Shown piece by piece: positions 1 to 11,435 of a stretch of 64,000 bases of DNA (its first letter is position 1; the number at the start of each line of letters is the position of its first letter). The translations under genes and the position numbers were made by a program. The stretch comes from Liolophura sinensis (lineage: Eukaryota > Mollusca > Polyplacophora > Chitonida > Chitonidae). A model generated the notes under the pieces. It did no database searches. It had not been told where the DNA came from and was given only the letters and a program-made list of their open reading frames with translations. The stretch spans positions 48,698,046 to 48,762,045 of the forward strand of contig NC_088302.1 in the NCBI RefSeq assembly GCF_032854445.1, read 5' to 3'.

Positions 1-214
1 CAAATTACATCACTTAAACCTTAGGACAACCCAACTGGTATCACTAAAAACTGAGGACAACCCAACTGACATCACTAAAAACTGGGTACTGTCTATAAAC
101 TGACCCCGTTAAAACTTAAGAATACTGAACTGACCCCACTGAAAACTGAGTACTGTCTATAAACTGACCCCGTTAAAACTTAAGAATACTGAACTGACAT
201 CACGGAAAACTAAG
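1..214. repeat. Short tandem array, ~31-32 bp units and a 64 bp duplicate
   Basis: Two ~31-base units beginning GGACAACCCAACTG occupy about 24-86. They are followed by two nearly identical 64-base units starting at 87 and 151 (TACTGTCTATAAACTGACCC...). Since 64 is about twice the base period, the longer unit is probably a dimer. The array may extend left of the window. Confidence 0.75.
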
Positions 215-3200
215 GAATTCTTCGGTATTTTCCGGAAATCACTATCTTCTGATGTATATTTTATTATGGAGATTAGTGTAGGCTCTAGATGATATAATCG
301 TAAATTGGTTTCGCGAATATGGGCTTGGAACATTGCCTTGGAGGATATAATAAATGATCTGTTTTTAGAAGCTCTATTTCTGTGATATCGAATTGTTTGA
401 GACTGATCCCAACAAACATCGCCGGCACATCATTATGTTCTAGTGCAGATTAAAACTGGTGATTATGGCTCTGTGCCATGTCAACAATATCATGCAGCCA
501 TATCGTGGCAACCAGTACTGCTGAAAACATAACAATTATAGCATTAAGTTAACCATATCTGATAGTATTATATCGGGAACAATACACGTAATGGTATGTT
601 CTTATGTTCGACCGCTGACGTATATATTGGTGCACGGAAAGTTGTTAATTTGTTTTACTGAGTATTCACGCTGGATTTAATATGTTTGGTTATTCGGCGA
701 TAAAAACCATACTTTGTTCCAGAAAAAAGTCATATCTTTTTTTCTGGAGGAGCTAAATTTTTTTTGAATTATTGAAATGTTTCAAATAACGCCTTAACGA
801 ATGCTAAAAAAATAAACATAAAAACATCTGTTTAGAGCTCCAAGAGGTAGAAATAACGCGAAAAGTAATGTGACAACTGAAGCGAATAGAAATTAAGTTT
901 GACACACAGAGCGAAGAAAGACATGAATGTGATGTAATAACAATAGGATCAACTATCCAATTTCTTCTCAAGCTCAACTTCTACGCGCTAAAGGAGGAGA
1001 AAACAAAAATTAAACAAATCAAAATGGAAACAAGAAAGCAAGAGAGCACCAATCAGAATACAACTAAAACATACATGTAAAAGTGTGTGTTCATTTGTTT
1101 GAACTTTTCATCACCTAACCACAAGATTCTAAATGTGTCCACTTCTTCCATAAGTAACAGTGTTATCTGACCGTTATCTGTGAGACTGAAATGAACGACA
1201 CATTATAACGTTAACCTTATTCTTATCACAAGTGGCAGAACGTCCTGAAATGCTAGCTATTCCAAGTGTTGCAAATCAAGCGTTGTCCGAAATTCATTCA
1301 CTCTGCTCTATTCTCGCGAATAATGGAACGGGTAGCTTAAAATTAGACTGTCACTTATAGGCTGTACCATGTAACAGAGTGCACAGACCACTGCCTTATG
1401 ACATGGTTGTTGATTGTATCTATGTTATAGGCGATAAATCATGTCTGGAGCAAATTACTGACTTGTCCAATTCAAAATAAAGAGAGAATTACTATTCACC
1501 GTGATATAAAGGCTGTCCTTGGGTGTCAATAGATAGAAAGAAACATTCATTTCCGGTATTGTCGTTCAGAACATTAGTTTAATAGTAAAATGTGAAGACA
1601 GCACGAAACGATCATATACAAAATGCAATATATTTTGTATTTCGTTCGAGCCCCTGAGACAACAAAACATGACGTGGTGTCAACCAAAAGGTATTTCGGG
1701 AATTTTGTGTTACTGATTTCCTGAATGTTGACCTACGCGCTGATAAGATTCCTGCAATCCATATTTTTTTAAAATGTCGGACTCCCCCTCAGCCAACCCT
1801 CCAGCCAATAGAACAAAACTCAAATAACTTGCATATGGGATCTTTTTTAGTACCCCTTATGAGGCGACTTTGCTCTGTCTGGAAGTTGAGGAATGTACAA
1901 ATACGATTTAGTAGTGTACAGGGGTTTTATCAGGTGATACAATGAAGTTATAAGAGATCGGAGATTATAAGAGAGTACTAGTCATGTGGTACTGATCAGA
2001 GAAATATTTCATATTTGCTTCAGGGAACCTTATCGTTATCGCATTCACCTATCATGCCGGATATTTACACTCTGATCTGAAAATCGAATCAAAATGACAC
2101 AAGCCTTGTTTATTTGTGCGTTGAATAGAGAGGCACGGCTACTCAAGACGTTCTTAATATTTGAGAGCGGTCTGCTTGTGGGGGTAGGAATCCGGATTTG
2201 CCATCACCAACTTACAAGTACTTGACAAACTTATCTACTTGCTCCCTGCGCAACGATTTCAAAGTATATTCCGTTCACTCAAGTGATCTCAAACAAATTT
2301 CAACTAAGGCTACCTAAACAACATTGCGAGAGCTGCGAACCAATCATCGCCATCAGAACCTCCACTAGGAGAACAGTGAAAGCGATTAAAATTCAAGCAT
2401 TTTCTGCAATACCCATTGAAAACATGCATCTTTAGTTCCCAGGCACGAGCTACGAGGCTGCGTGCTTTTTTCAATTTAGGTCAATATGATCAACACATTT
2501 ATTAACTGAAACAGTTCAAACCCATTCCATGGATTGAAAAACGATTTACGCAAGCTTATTCGCGTGAGAACAGGCAATCACGTCATATAGGGATTCATTT
2601 CACCCTTTATCAGGATCTCAATCCGCAATGCTCTACTGATACACAACTTTAAACTGAAGAACAATAAGATATTAGTCCTGAATTTGCCTAAACTCTGTCT
2701 ATGTACAACTCTGTCAATCGAGATAGCGAATCAGCAATTTTCACAAACTGTGAAGAAATAATTAGTTTGATATTGGATATCACTGATACATGTTACGTTT
2801 AGTCGTTCAAGCATGTAATGACGAACTGTGAGCAACGAACCAGATAATCAATACTTGGTCGAGAGATAGCCGATCAGCTCCCCGAGGAAACGCTTGTCGA
2901 GACCCGCTCTTTTCAAACCCCACTTGACCTCACGGTCGCAAACCAAACAATGGTCTTGATTAAACTTCATCACGCCTCCTGAAGAGGTCAACACAAGGGA
3001 AGCACAGATGACCAGCGAAAGCAGGAATCATCTACTCCCGTTGGTAAACAAGAAGAAACCTAGTTTCGCAAGCACATACTGATGCTCTACTTCCTTGATT
3101 TAGTCTTCAGACATGTTTTTCTTTGGCATGTCAAAAAGAAGACTCGAAATTTAATTAAACGTGGGCTATAAATAGCTTTCTCTCGGTGTTCAATATACTA

Positions 3201-3576
3201 AAAGTATACATTTGTGTTTGCCTTTGCCATGAATCTCTGTAATGTCTAAAATACCTTAAATACGTCCTTGTGTACATGGATCGAAAGGTTGTGCAGTCAT
3301 GAAGGTTTTTTATATCGGGATTGTCACAAATAGTTGACTATGCAAGGTGTCATAAAACTTATCAATGTCTTTCTTTGTTGTTAAACTAGAACTGAGCTTG
3401 ACGTGCACCTTTACATCTGTGCATTATTGGTCAGGGTGAAGACATCTTTTGCGTAAGAAACAAGTTTTTATACGTTTCAGTAAAACCCGAATTTTTTAAA
3501 CGGCAAAATTCTTTTTTTTAAAATCAATTTTTTTCTTGTCAGATCTCATAAAAGCGTCGATGTTTCAACAGCTTAT
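215..3576. other. No gene recognised
   Basis: AT-rich non-coding sequence on both strands. No conserved protein, RNA gene or obvious mobile element was seen. A small palindrome (9 bp arms, ATACAAAAT) lies at 1616-1640. Confidence 0.6.
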
Positions 3577-3925
3577 ATGTTTCACAGAACAAGGGTGTCC
3601 CATCAATGTTTACTACAGGTTGTACATGTTTCACAAGACAAGGGTGTCTTATCAATGTTCATCGCAGGTTGTGCATGTTTCAGAGGACAAAGGTGCCCTA
3701 TTAATGTTTACTACAGGTTGTACATGTTTCACAAGACAATGGTGTCCTGTTAGTGTTCACTGCAGGTTGTTCATGTTTAGCAGGACAAGTGTGCCCTATC
3801 AATGTTCACTGCGGGTTGTGCATGTTTCACAAAACAAGGGTGTCCTGTTAATGTCCACCGCCGGTTGTACATTTTAAACAGGACAATGGTGTCTTGACTG
3901 CAGGTCCTGTTAATATACACTGCAT
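3577..3925. repeat. 49 bp minisatellite, about 7 copies
   Basis: Units begin ATGTTTCACAAGACAAGGG and end CAGGTTGTAC; starts at 3577, 3626 and 3675 are exactly 49 bases apart, and the spacing continues to about 3880. The last unit carries an insertion. A 113-codon frame runs through the array only because few stops occur in the unit. It rotates frame at each copy (49 is not a multiple of 3), so it is not a gene. Confidence 0.85.
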
Positions 3926-4735
3926 GCTGTACGGGTTTTACAATGGTTTAATAGAAGCTTGTCTCACCGAGCCGTAGTAGAACTAGTCCCAAAGGCCTCA
4001 CTTGTCATTAGTGCCATCTATCTGAACATATCGATTTCCGCTTTGTCTTTTGCCCTGTCCTTTATCTGGTCATGATATCTTGGCAAACACAGTGAACTAT
4101 GGCGGAAACCGAAGACAGCGAAACCAAACACGTGTTTGGGGACATTTCGATTAGCGCGCCATTTTGTGTACATCATGTGTCTTACAAACGGCTGTATGTG
4201 AACGCAAAGGAATCATTTTCTCATTAGATTCCATAAGCAGCGGGGAAATTTATCTTTTCAAATGACCAAATTCCCCAGGTAAGCCTGTATGTCTTTTGTG
4301 AAAGATATGTCTTTGATCATAATTAGCTTTCCATCGAGCTTAACAAAAGGAGCAGCCATACTATTTGATTTCCTCGGTGCAGATGTGCCGCTTCCGTAGT
4401 GCGCCCAACGTGTTTCCTTATTTCTATATCTCATTGCAATTTGTAAACATCGAGAGTGATGTTCCATCTGATTAACAACAATTTGTATTTGGTATTGGTT
4501 TACAATTATGTTTGCACATTTCTGTGTTCATTTTGCTAAACGTTGCTGAAGGCCCAGCCTAAGTTGTTGTATGTAGTTCGGTCTGTTTTACATGTTTATG
4601 TGTACCTGTACTAGATCGTGCTTTAGATGTAGTCGGGTCAGGTTTACATGCATATGTGTACCTGTACTAGATAGTGCTTTAGTGATAATGTAAAACTGAC
4701 TTATTCGGCATATAAAAAATTTTAAAAAACAAATT
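3926..4735. other. No gene recognised
   Basis: Non-coding. A short near-duplication (TACATGTTTATGTGTACCTGTACTAGAT versus TACATGCATATGTGTACC...) occurs at about 4589-4676. Nothing else is supportable. Confidence 0.5.
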
Positions 4736-5004
4736 GGGAGCCTCCGTGGCTCAGTTGGTTAGCGTGCTAGCGCAGCGCGATGACCCAGAGTCTCTCACCA
4801 ATGCGGTCGCTGTGAGTTCAAGTCCAGCTCATGCTGGTTCCTCTCCGGCCGTACGTGGGAAGGTCCTGCACCAATCTGCGGATGGTAGTGGGTTTTCCCC
4901 GGGCTCTGCCCGGTTTCCCCCCACCATAATGCTGACCGCCGTCGTATAAGTGAAATATTATTGAGTACGGCGTAAAACACCAATCAAATAAATAAATAAA
5001 TAAA
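4736..5004 (+). mobile_element. SINE-A, near full-length tRNA-derived SINE
   Basis: Non-autonomous retrotransposon. The head carries RNA polymerase III boxes: A box TGGCTCAGTTGG at 4747-4758 and B box AGTTCAAGTCC at 4815-4825. Their 68-base spacing is longer than in a simple tRNA and suggests a class II (Leu/Ser-like) or expanded head. The body contains CCGTACGTGGGAAGGTCC, CTGCGGATGG and CACCATAATGCTG. The tail is GAGTACGGCGTAAAACACC followed by CAATCAAATAAATAAATAAA. This is the best copy in the window and serves as reference for the other SINE-A pieces. Confidence 0.88.
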
Positions 5005-5379
5005 ACTGCCCCCTTGAAAATGTTGAAATGGTTTTCGTACAGGGACTGCGTATGTTTTTTGTTCTCCGGTGCATCATATGCCTATTTTTCTGACTCTCAT
5101 TTCTTGAAAAGCTTAAGTCTTTTATGAATTTGCTGACCTAATGTACTTGTTTGTTTCATTCAACCCATGCATTTTACTAAAACGTACATGTGTAATGTCA
5201 GACACTATCTCGCCAGACGAAGAAAGGGAGTGCCTGTTCCATGATTATCAGTCAAGGTCATAACAAAGGTATATTCATATCGAAAGTACTTTTTAGGATG
5301 TGTACACACACAAACAATTGTTTTATTAACAGGACTGTAGTGCTTTCGTTATGAAATTTCATCTCCTCATTTCATCTCC
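5005..5379. other. No gene recognised
   Basis: AT-rich non-coding spacer between the SINE and a decayed repeat array. Nothing identified. Confidence 0.5.
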
Positions 5380-6620
5380 AACAAGAGGTGTTTATGTATG
5401 AAGTATGAGATCTCTACATTTATTGATCAAGGTGATAACTCCCTAAGAGATAAATTAATAGTTGTGTAAGCAATTCAACGTGATGTCACCTTACGGCATA
5501 CTGGTAAAGGCGTTGGCACCATTTAAAGCTCAGTAAATGGTTGGGTTAAAACCTCAATTTACCATCATCTAACGTCGTGGCAAAGTAGTGATTTGTCCCT
5601 TTTGAACTGGTTGAGAATCTGAATCCTGTGGACAATTTTATCAACAACTTAAATTCGATTAACAGTTTAGTGTGATTTTTAATGGCATCGGACGTTTAAT
5701 CGTTGGACACTGTTTTGTAGAGCTGGAAAAGAGGTGTTTATGCGACACGGAGATTTCTACGTTTATTGGTCTAGGTGATAACACCAGTTAATTTTTTATT
5801 TATTTTTTTTGTAGGAAATAAATGAGTTGTAGGCCTTGTTGTTAGTGTATGTGATGTTAGTGTATGAAGTCTGAGATCCGTATGTATATTGCTTAAAGCG
5901 TTAATGCCGTTTTGCAGACCATTTAACAGGGTTAACTACTTATTTTGACGCGGGCTTTTGACGCCACCTGGTGTCGGATGTCAAATTTCTTGGCGCCACT
6001 TTGTACCGTTTGGAAAGTTGTGTTTAATTACCAAGTATGAACAGTGCGTGTCTGTATTAAAAGTTGTCCTTTTCGAATTGGTTAAGTCTTTAAAACCAGT
6101 AAATAGTTCAGTTAACAGTCTAGTTAATAACTCCGTCTGACGTGAGCAGTCATTTGACGTCAAAGTATTTCACACCATTTTGTATTGGTTAAGGCGTAAA
6201 CGCCGGTTAAAAGATCCATTAACAGTTCTGTAAACACTTCAGTGGGACATCATTCTAAAGCTTATTGGTGAAGGCGTTAAAGCTAGTTGACAGTAGAGTT
6301 TAGAGTTAATATAAACACCCTTGCTAGTGTTCATTGACGTCGGAAGTTGAGAATACTGACGCATAACACATGGTGTATTATGTGTAACACTGTTCATAAT
6401 AAAAAAAAATTATTTCTGTAAGACAATAATGAATTGTAGGGCTTTTCAAGTTGTGTTCGTGTGTTGAGAATTTGGTAAACACTTCAGAGTGACCTCACAT
6501 TAGGGTATATTAGTTCAGGCGTCATAGCCAGTCATCAGCTGAGTTTACTCCTTAGTCAACAATTTAGTGTGACGTCACCTAACGTCATAAAGCGTTAAAG
6601 ACTTCTCAAGCAGTTGTTTT
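5380..6620. repeat. Decayed long array, roughly 75 bp unit
   Basis: A recurrent phrase resembling TATTGGTTAAGGCGTTAAAGCC, followed by GTTAACAGTTCAGT-like text, appears near 5490, 5879, 6176, 6252 and 6491; spacings near 75 occur at 6176/6252 and 5415/5490. A second phrase (GAGGTGTTTATG...GGTGATAAC) recurs at about 5384 and 5731. The copies are strongly diverged, and the interpretation as one old satellite is inference. Confidence 0.45.
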
Positions 6621-6898
6621 AGATTGGCAAAGTGGTGTTGGAGAACCAACTAAAACCAGGGTGTATCTGTAACATACTGGTAAATTAAAATACATTTTAT
6701 ATAGGATAAAAAATAATAGATACCTTTTCAAATAGGTTACAAGGAGACAGAATTGCCAAATGGCTGACAGTGGACAGAGAGTTTCCTCATTTAATTCTCC
6801 TAGCCTTCACCACTGTTGAACAAATCTTCCATAACTAATACTTACCTTAAGCCCAGTATAGCCAATCAGAAAAAAATTGTGTAATCCCTCGTTGCCCT

Positions 6899-7437
6899 CT
6901 GGTGTTGAAATCTGGAATTTTTGACATCACGTCATAGCCCGCATTAAGTGTCACTAATGTACATTAAGTGTCATTAATTATTAAGTATGATGTCTGTATG
7001 CGCACTATTTATGGAGATATGGGCCAGACTGCTATTCAGACTGCTATTCACAGAAGCGTCGCATGGTGTCCGAATCAGAAATCATTGGCATCACATGATG
7101 GTCCACATTAGGTGTCATTAGTACACCAAGTATGATGTCTGTAGGTGCAGTATTTATGAGAATATGGCCCAGACTGCTGTTCAGACTTCTATTCACAGAG
7201 GCGCCTCCCGGTGTCAGAATCAGAAATTTTTGGCATAACGTGATAGCCTGCATTAAGTATCATTAATGCACCAAGTGTGATGTCTCTTGGTACAGTGTTT
7301 ATGGAGATGTGGGTCAGACTACTATTCAGACTGCTGTTCACAAAAGGGCCCCATGGTGTCAGAATCGGGAATCATTGGCATCACGCGATAGCCCGGATTA
7401 AGTGTCATTATTGTACCAAGTGTAATGTCTCTAGACG
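6899..7437. repeat. 145 bp tandem repeat, about 3.7 copies
   Basis: The landmark TGATGTCT(G/C)T recurs at 6988, 7133, 7278 and (as TAATGTCT) 7423, exactly 145 bases apart each time. Each unit also contains CAGACTGCTATTCACA, ATGGTGTCAGAATCAG and GCATTAAGTGTCATTA. Reading frames over the array are incidental. Confidence 0.88.
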
Positions 7438-10400
7438 CAGGTTATTAATAAGCAACCATTTCTTTTTTGTTCATATAACTTTCATTAGTGCTTCAACCAA
7501 GATTTACACTTCAGATTTGGAAATTTAAAGCATTGTGCTGGGATTTTGAAATGTACACTTTCTTTTTGTACCTCTCTAGGGCCAATTATCCACCTTACCG
7601 TACAAGGTCTTTTACCTTTTTCGAACTGTTCATCTAAATGTTTGAATGTTAACAACTAAAATATACCTTGTATCATCACTAAAGTGGAATTACATGTAGG
7701 TTATGTTGCAACAAAAATAACGATTTGGACTCTTCTAGAACTAACGGTAAATGACCTAATATTTTGTCCAAAATTTATAAATTTTTAGGTCCTTTATCAT
7801 ACTCAAAATGGAGATGCTCGGTCTTTTCGAAACTTGCTGAACTGGTAGCTAAGCATTGCTAGTAGACCTTCTGACAAGTGGGAAGGAATGTAAAAAAATT
7901 CTTTGTTTTGGTAACTGACTTGTGGATGTATGAAGTCGGGTTTCTACATCTTCTCCATTGCTCATATCCAAGAGCCATTGTTGAAAAGATCCATGTTTTA
8001 AACTCTTTGTTGCCTAATACCCCATTGAAGTATTTTGTTCTTGGAACGTGATCCAAGCCCAGATAGAACTGAATGCATTTGTAAAGCTTCCTTCCCCGCG
8101 AGGAATAGTGCTACGGAAAAACGACTCAATCAGATGGTATGAAGCAACTTGGATTAGCCAGGAATACCATGAAAAGTAATAAAGTCCTCCCTGTAGCCAA
8201 TCATCACGGATGAAAATCGACCACAGGGAGAAATTGCTGGCAAAATGGTATAAGTTTTACTGAGATTGGTTTTCAAGATTTCTTCTAACATACTATCAAC
8301 AGTGTAGAATTCGAATCGCATGAATCGTCTTATTTATAGTATTATTATTATCCCGGTTATTGAATTTCATTAACCGATCTGGGTTTTATTGGTAGGCCTG
8401 CTGTATGGATCAGACAGATAAAGCTTGAACCAATATGTACTAAACTCGTCGGTTGCCAGTCCATAAAGAAGTAATTTGAAAATGTCGACTTCGTGGAAAA
8501 ATTTCCATTGAGATGCTTTCGCTGCAAACCCTGTCTATCGGGGTTTATCATGTCCATATATTTATACAGACTTTGTGAGGAAAATAGTTTCTTAGAGGGA
8601 AAAAATAAGTGCCAAGGAGGACATAAATTTACATTGCGATACCCTCAGTGAGATTAAACTTCACTGCTTTTCGGTTAATCCCAGCTTCGTGTTTTCTCTG
8701 GAGACGGTGACAATGTGTCACAAACCACTTATTCAAATGTACATCACCTTTCCCACTGGAAGGCAATACATACGAGAGTGAAGAGCATCAGTCCGATCCC
8801 AAGTTGCATATGATGACGCTGGCTTCAAGGATCAGCTGGACTTTTAAAACGCAAGGGTAATCCGGGGCTATAATGGAGACTTAAATTACAACAGGTTAGT
8901 AATTAGGCTCGTTTCCCTAGAGGCTGGACTGCGGGGGATATCCAGGACCGAGTTAACTGATGTTATGGGGGCCATCCTGAAGCCGCCCGGTGGAACTGTT
9001 TACCTTGACTAATTACTTGAGTTGGAGGTGTTCAGTATCTGAGGTAAAACCTTAGGCTTGAAAGAAAAAAGGGAAATATACTTTTCTGGAATCCTGCTGG
9101 GTGCTAGAGGGGTGTAGAGGAGATTTCCTCCTTAAGAGTGTGATTAGTATCATCTCTTAAGCCGCTCAGCCCTAGAGGCTTTGCCCAGTGCGATGTCTAG
9201 TGTTGGACAGGCGTATGATGGACTGCGTCAAGCTGCATGCTGATGTTGATAGATGGAAGAGGATTCCGTGTGGTATCACCGCTCGGGTGAAAGGGAGTGC
9301 TTTGCGATGGATGTTCAGAATGGAATTCGCTGACCAACTAGGGATGGACAAATCCCGGTTTTCTCGGCAAAGTATCGGAAAGCTTTAAAAAGTGCTGTCG
9401 TTCGCAAAAAACCTTGCTAAAGGAAGTCAAGCTATTTGAGTTCTGGCAGGCGCCTTTGCATGAAGAAGCAGTGAATGACCATGACTGTTTTGTCCCTGTT
9501 CTAAAAGCGTACTTCATCAACTTCGCAGGAAAGGGGCTGTTGACAAGTTGAAAGGCATATGTCCAAGAAAAATTCCTCGTCATTTGATATTAGCGGGAAA
9601 ACTTTCTGTAAGCGTCACAGGTGTCGGTGTACAGTTTATTCAGAGCAATATGGAACAACCGACTTGTCAGGTGCGCCTTAGGGACTAGTTGTTGCCAGAG
9701 AGAAACAATCAGTCCTTCTGTTGAGGTGTCATCACTGCATTTCGTGGAACAAACAGGTGAGTGCCGGTCAGCAGCAGAACCAATCCAAGCTTGAAAGCTA
9801 ACGGAATCTTGCAGTCTTGTGAAAAATAACTCCTTAGTCGCTTGTCACATAATTCATCACGTACAATAACACATGTCACTTAGCCGTAAGCTCCAGTGTA
9901 TCTAAGCAAATCGATTTTTGTCTTTATGCGTCTGAATATTGAAATTGGCTTTGTAGTTTGATGGCGTGTTGAACGATGTCCGGATAACTCAGGCAGTGTT
10001 TAAGATGATGATGTTTTGTAATGATTCAGAATCTCTGACGCCACTCATCCCACTTACTGTACACGAGCGTACAAACGAGCAAGTTTGATTTATGGTTACT
10101 GCGTAGCTTAAGCCAGAATAACATCTCAGTGTCTATAACAAAGCTTCTGCAGTCCTCTGCTATACAACAAGATACTCGCATTATGAAAGTTGCAATTTGT
10201 AGGCATATAATGAAAGAAATAAACTGCATATATCTGAACATAAAGACAGAAGAAGATAGCTTTTTTGAAAATGAACTGAAACATTACCCTAAAATACTAA
10301 AACAAGGTAGTTTGTGCACTTAAAGTTTGTTCCCCCTACACATTATTACTTGTGATTTTACCTAAGCAAGAACTTTTGAAGCAATATTGGAGACAAAACT

Positions 10401-11288
10401 TTCTTATTCTGTTGTCGATTCAAGAATAAAACTTACTCTCTCCGAACACCTGTTAGAAATAAACTAGATAAGTTACATGGAACTTTCAACGGACCTATTG
10501 TCTTGTCCGCTCAGTAAGTCTGTATTGCCTTCAAGAATTGGCAATATCAGAGAGGTGAACATGAGGGCTGCCAATACTGCCAATACGCACTAAAAATTTC
10601 ATATGGCGTTTCTTTAGAGACAAGGTCTGTATACTAGTCATTCTTTTGTGATTTATACAAGTAAATGCCATAAGCCCATGGCTATGATTGATACCCTGGC
10701 CCCCTTCCAGGTACAGATTCTCCCTCCTAAAGATCAGAATACTTTCACAAAATACCTGACGTCATTGAATCCAACATCTACTGGATCGGTACACACCTCT
10801 ACCAGCTCTGTCCACAATATAAAAATATTTAAAATATTTTTATTGCAAGTGATTATTCCTTGTGATGTGAAAAGGTCTAATTTCATGTCATATCTATTCA
10901 CAATGTCGAAAATTCTGGTGCTGAGAATTTGGCAACACGTCACATTTTTCGACCAGAAACATTGATTTCTAAATATAATATGACAATAGTAAAGTTTACA
11001 GAATATCAAGAAACTAACATATGTGCCTTAGAAAGAGAGCGGAACCCTGTAAAATGCGATACTGTTCTCAGTAAGGCAGTCTGTTAATTGTGTCTATAAC
11101 TGGAATAAAATAAACAAGTAATGATTCTTCCTTGGCCAATAAACGGTGCACTGTAGACTCTGATAACCATCGGCGTTCATTACATTAACAGCTTTTATGG
11201 AAAGTTGCTGTTAAAGCGCCACGGACATACCCATATGTGTATTCGACTTGGAAATTATTCACTGTGTAGAAGCACCAAGGTACAAGAT
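7438..11288. other. No gene recognised
   Basis: No conserved protein or RNA gene found. A less AT-rich stretch at about 9.1-9.6 kb has short open frames on both strands (66 and 81 codons), but neither resembles a known domain. Confidence 0.5.
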
Positions 11289-11435
11289 GTAATTAAAGAC
11301 GTACACCATAGAAAGTAAAACCAGGGTGCGACGACAGTGTGGTACATGGCAAATGGTCACACATAACCGGTCAAATACATCCTCTTGTCAATTTACTTCA
11401 GCCAGGGTTTTATTCTGACTGTTCATGTAAATGCA
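11289..11435 (+). repeat. Family D dispersed repeat, copy 1
   Basis: Starts GTAATTAAAGACGTACACC and contains CATAACCGGTCAAATACA, CTTGTCAATTTACTTCAG and GGGTTTTATTCTGACTGTTC. The same string of motifs in the same order recurs near 26.5, 51.0 and 58.6 kb, always on the plus strand. No protein, terminal repeats or tRNA head were recognised, so the class is unknown. Confidence 0.7.

Noticed and set aside
3536-3877. 113-codon open frame, plus strand
   Set aside because: Lies wholly in the 49 bp minisatellite and rotates frame at each unit; no domain.
4740-4830. Genuine tRNA gene
   Set aside because: A and B boxes are present, but spacing is too long and the sequence continues into a SINE body and tail; no cloverleaf with a clear anticodon arm.
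4734-4949. 71-codon frame, plus strand
   Set aside because: Lies inside the full-length SINE-A.
6570-6577. Functional cAMP-response element (TGACGTCA)
   Set aside because: Perfect palindrome, but embedded in a decayed repeat with no adjacent gene.
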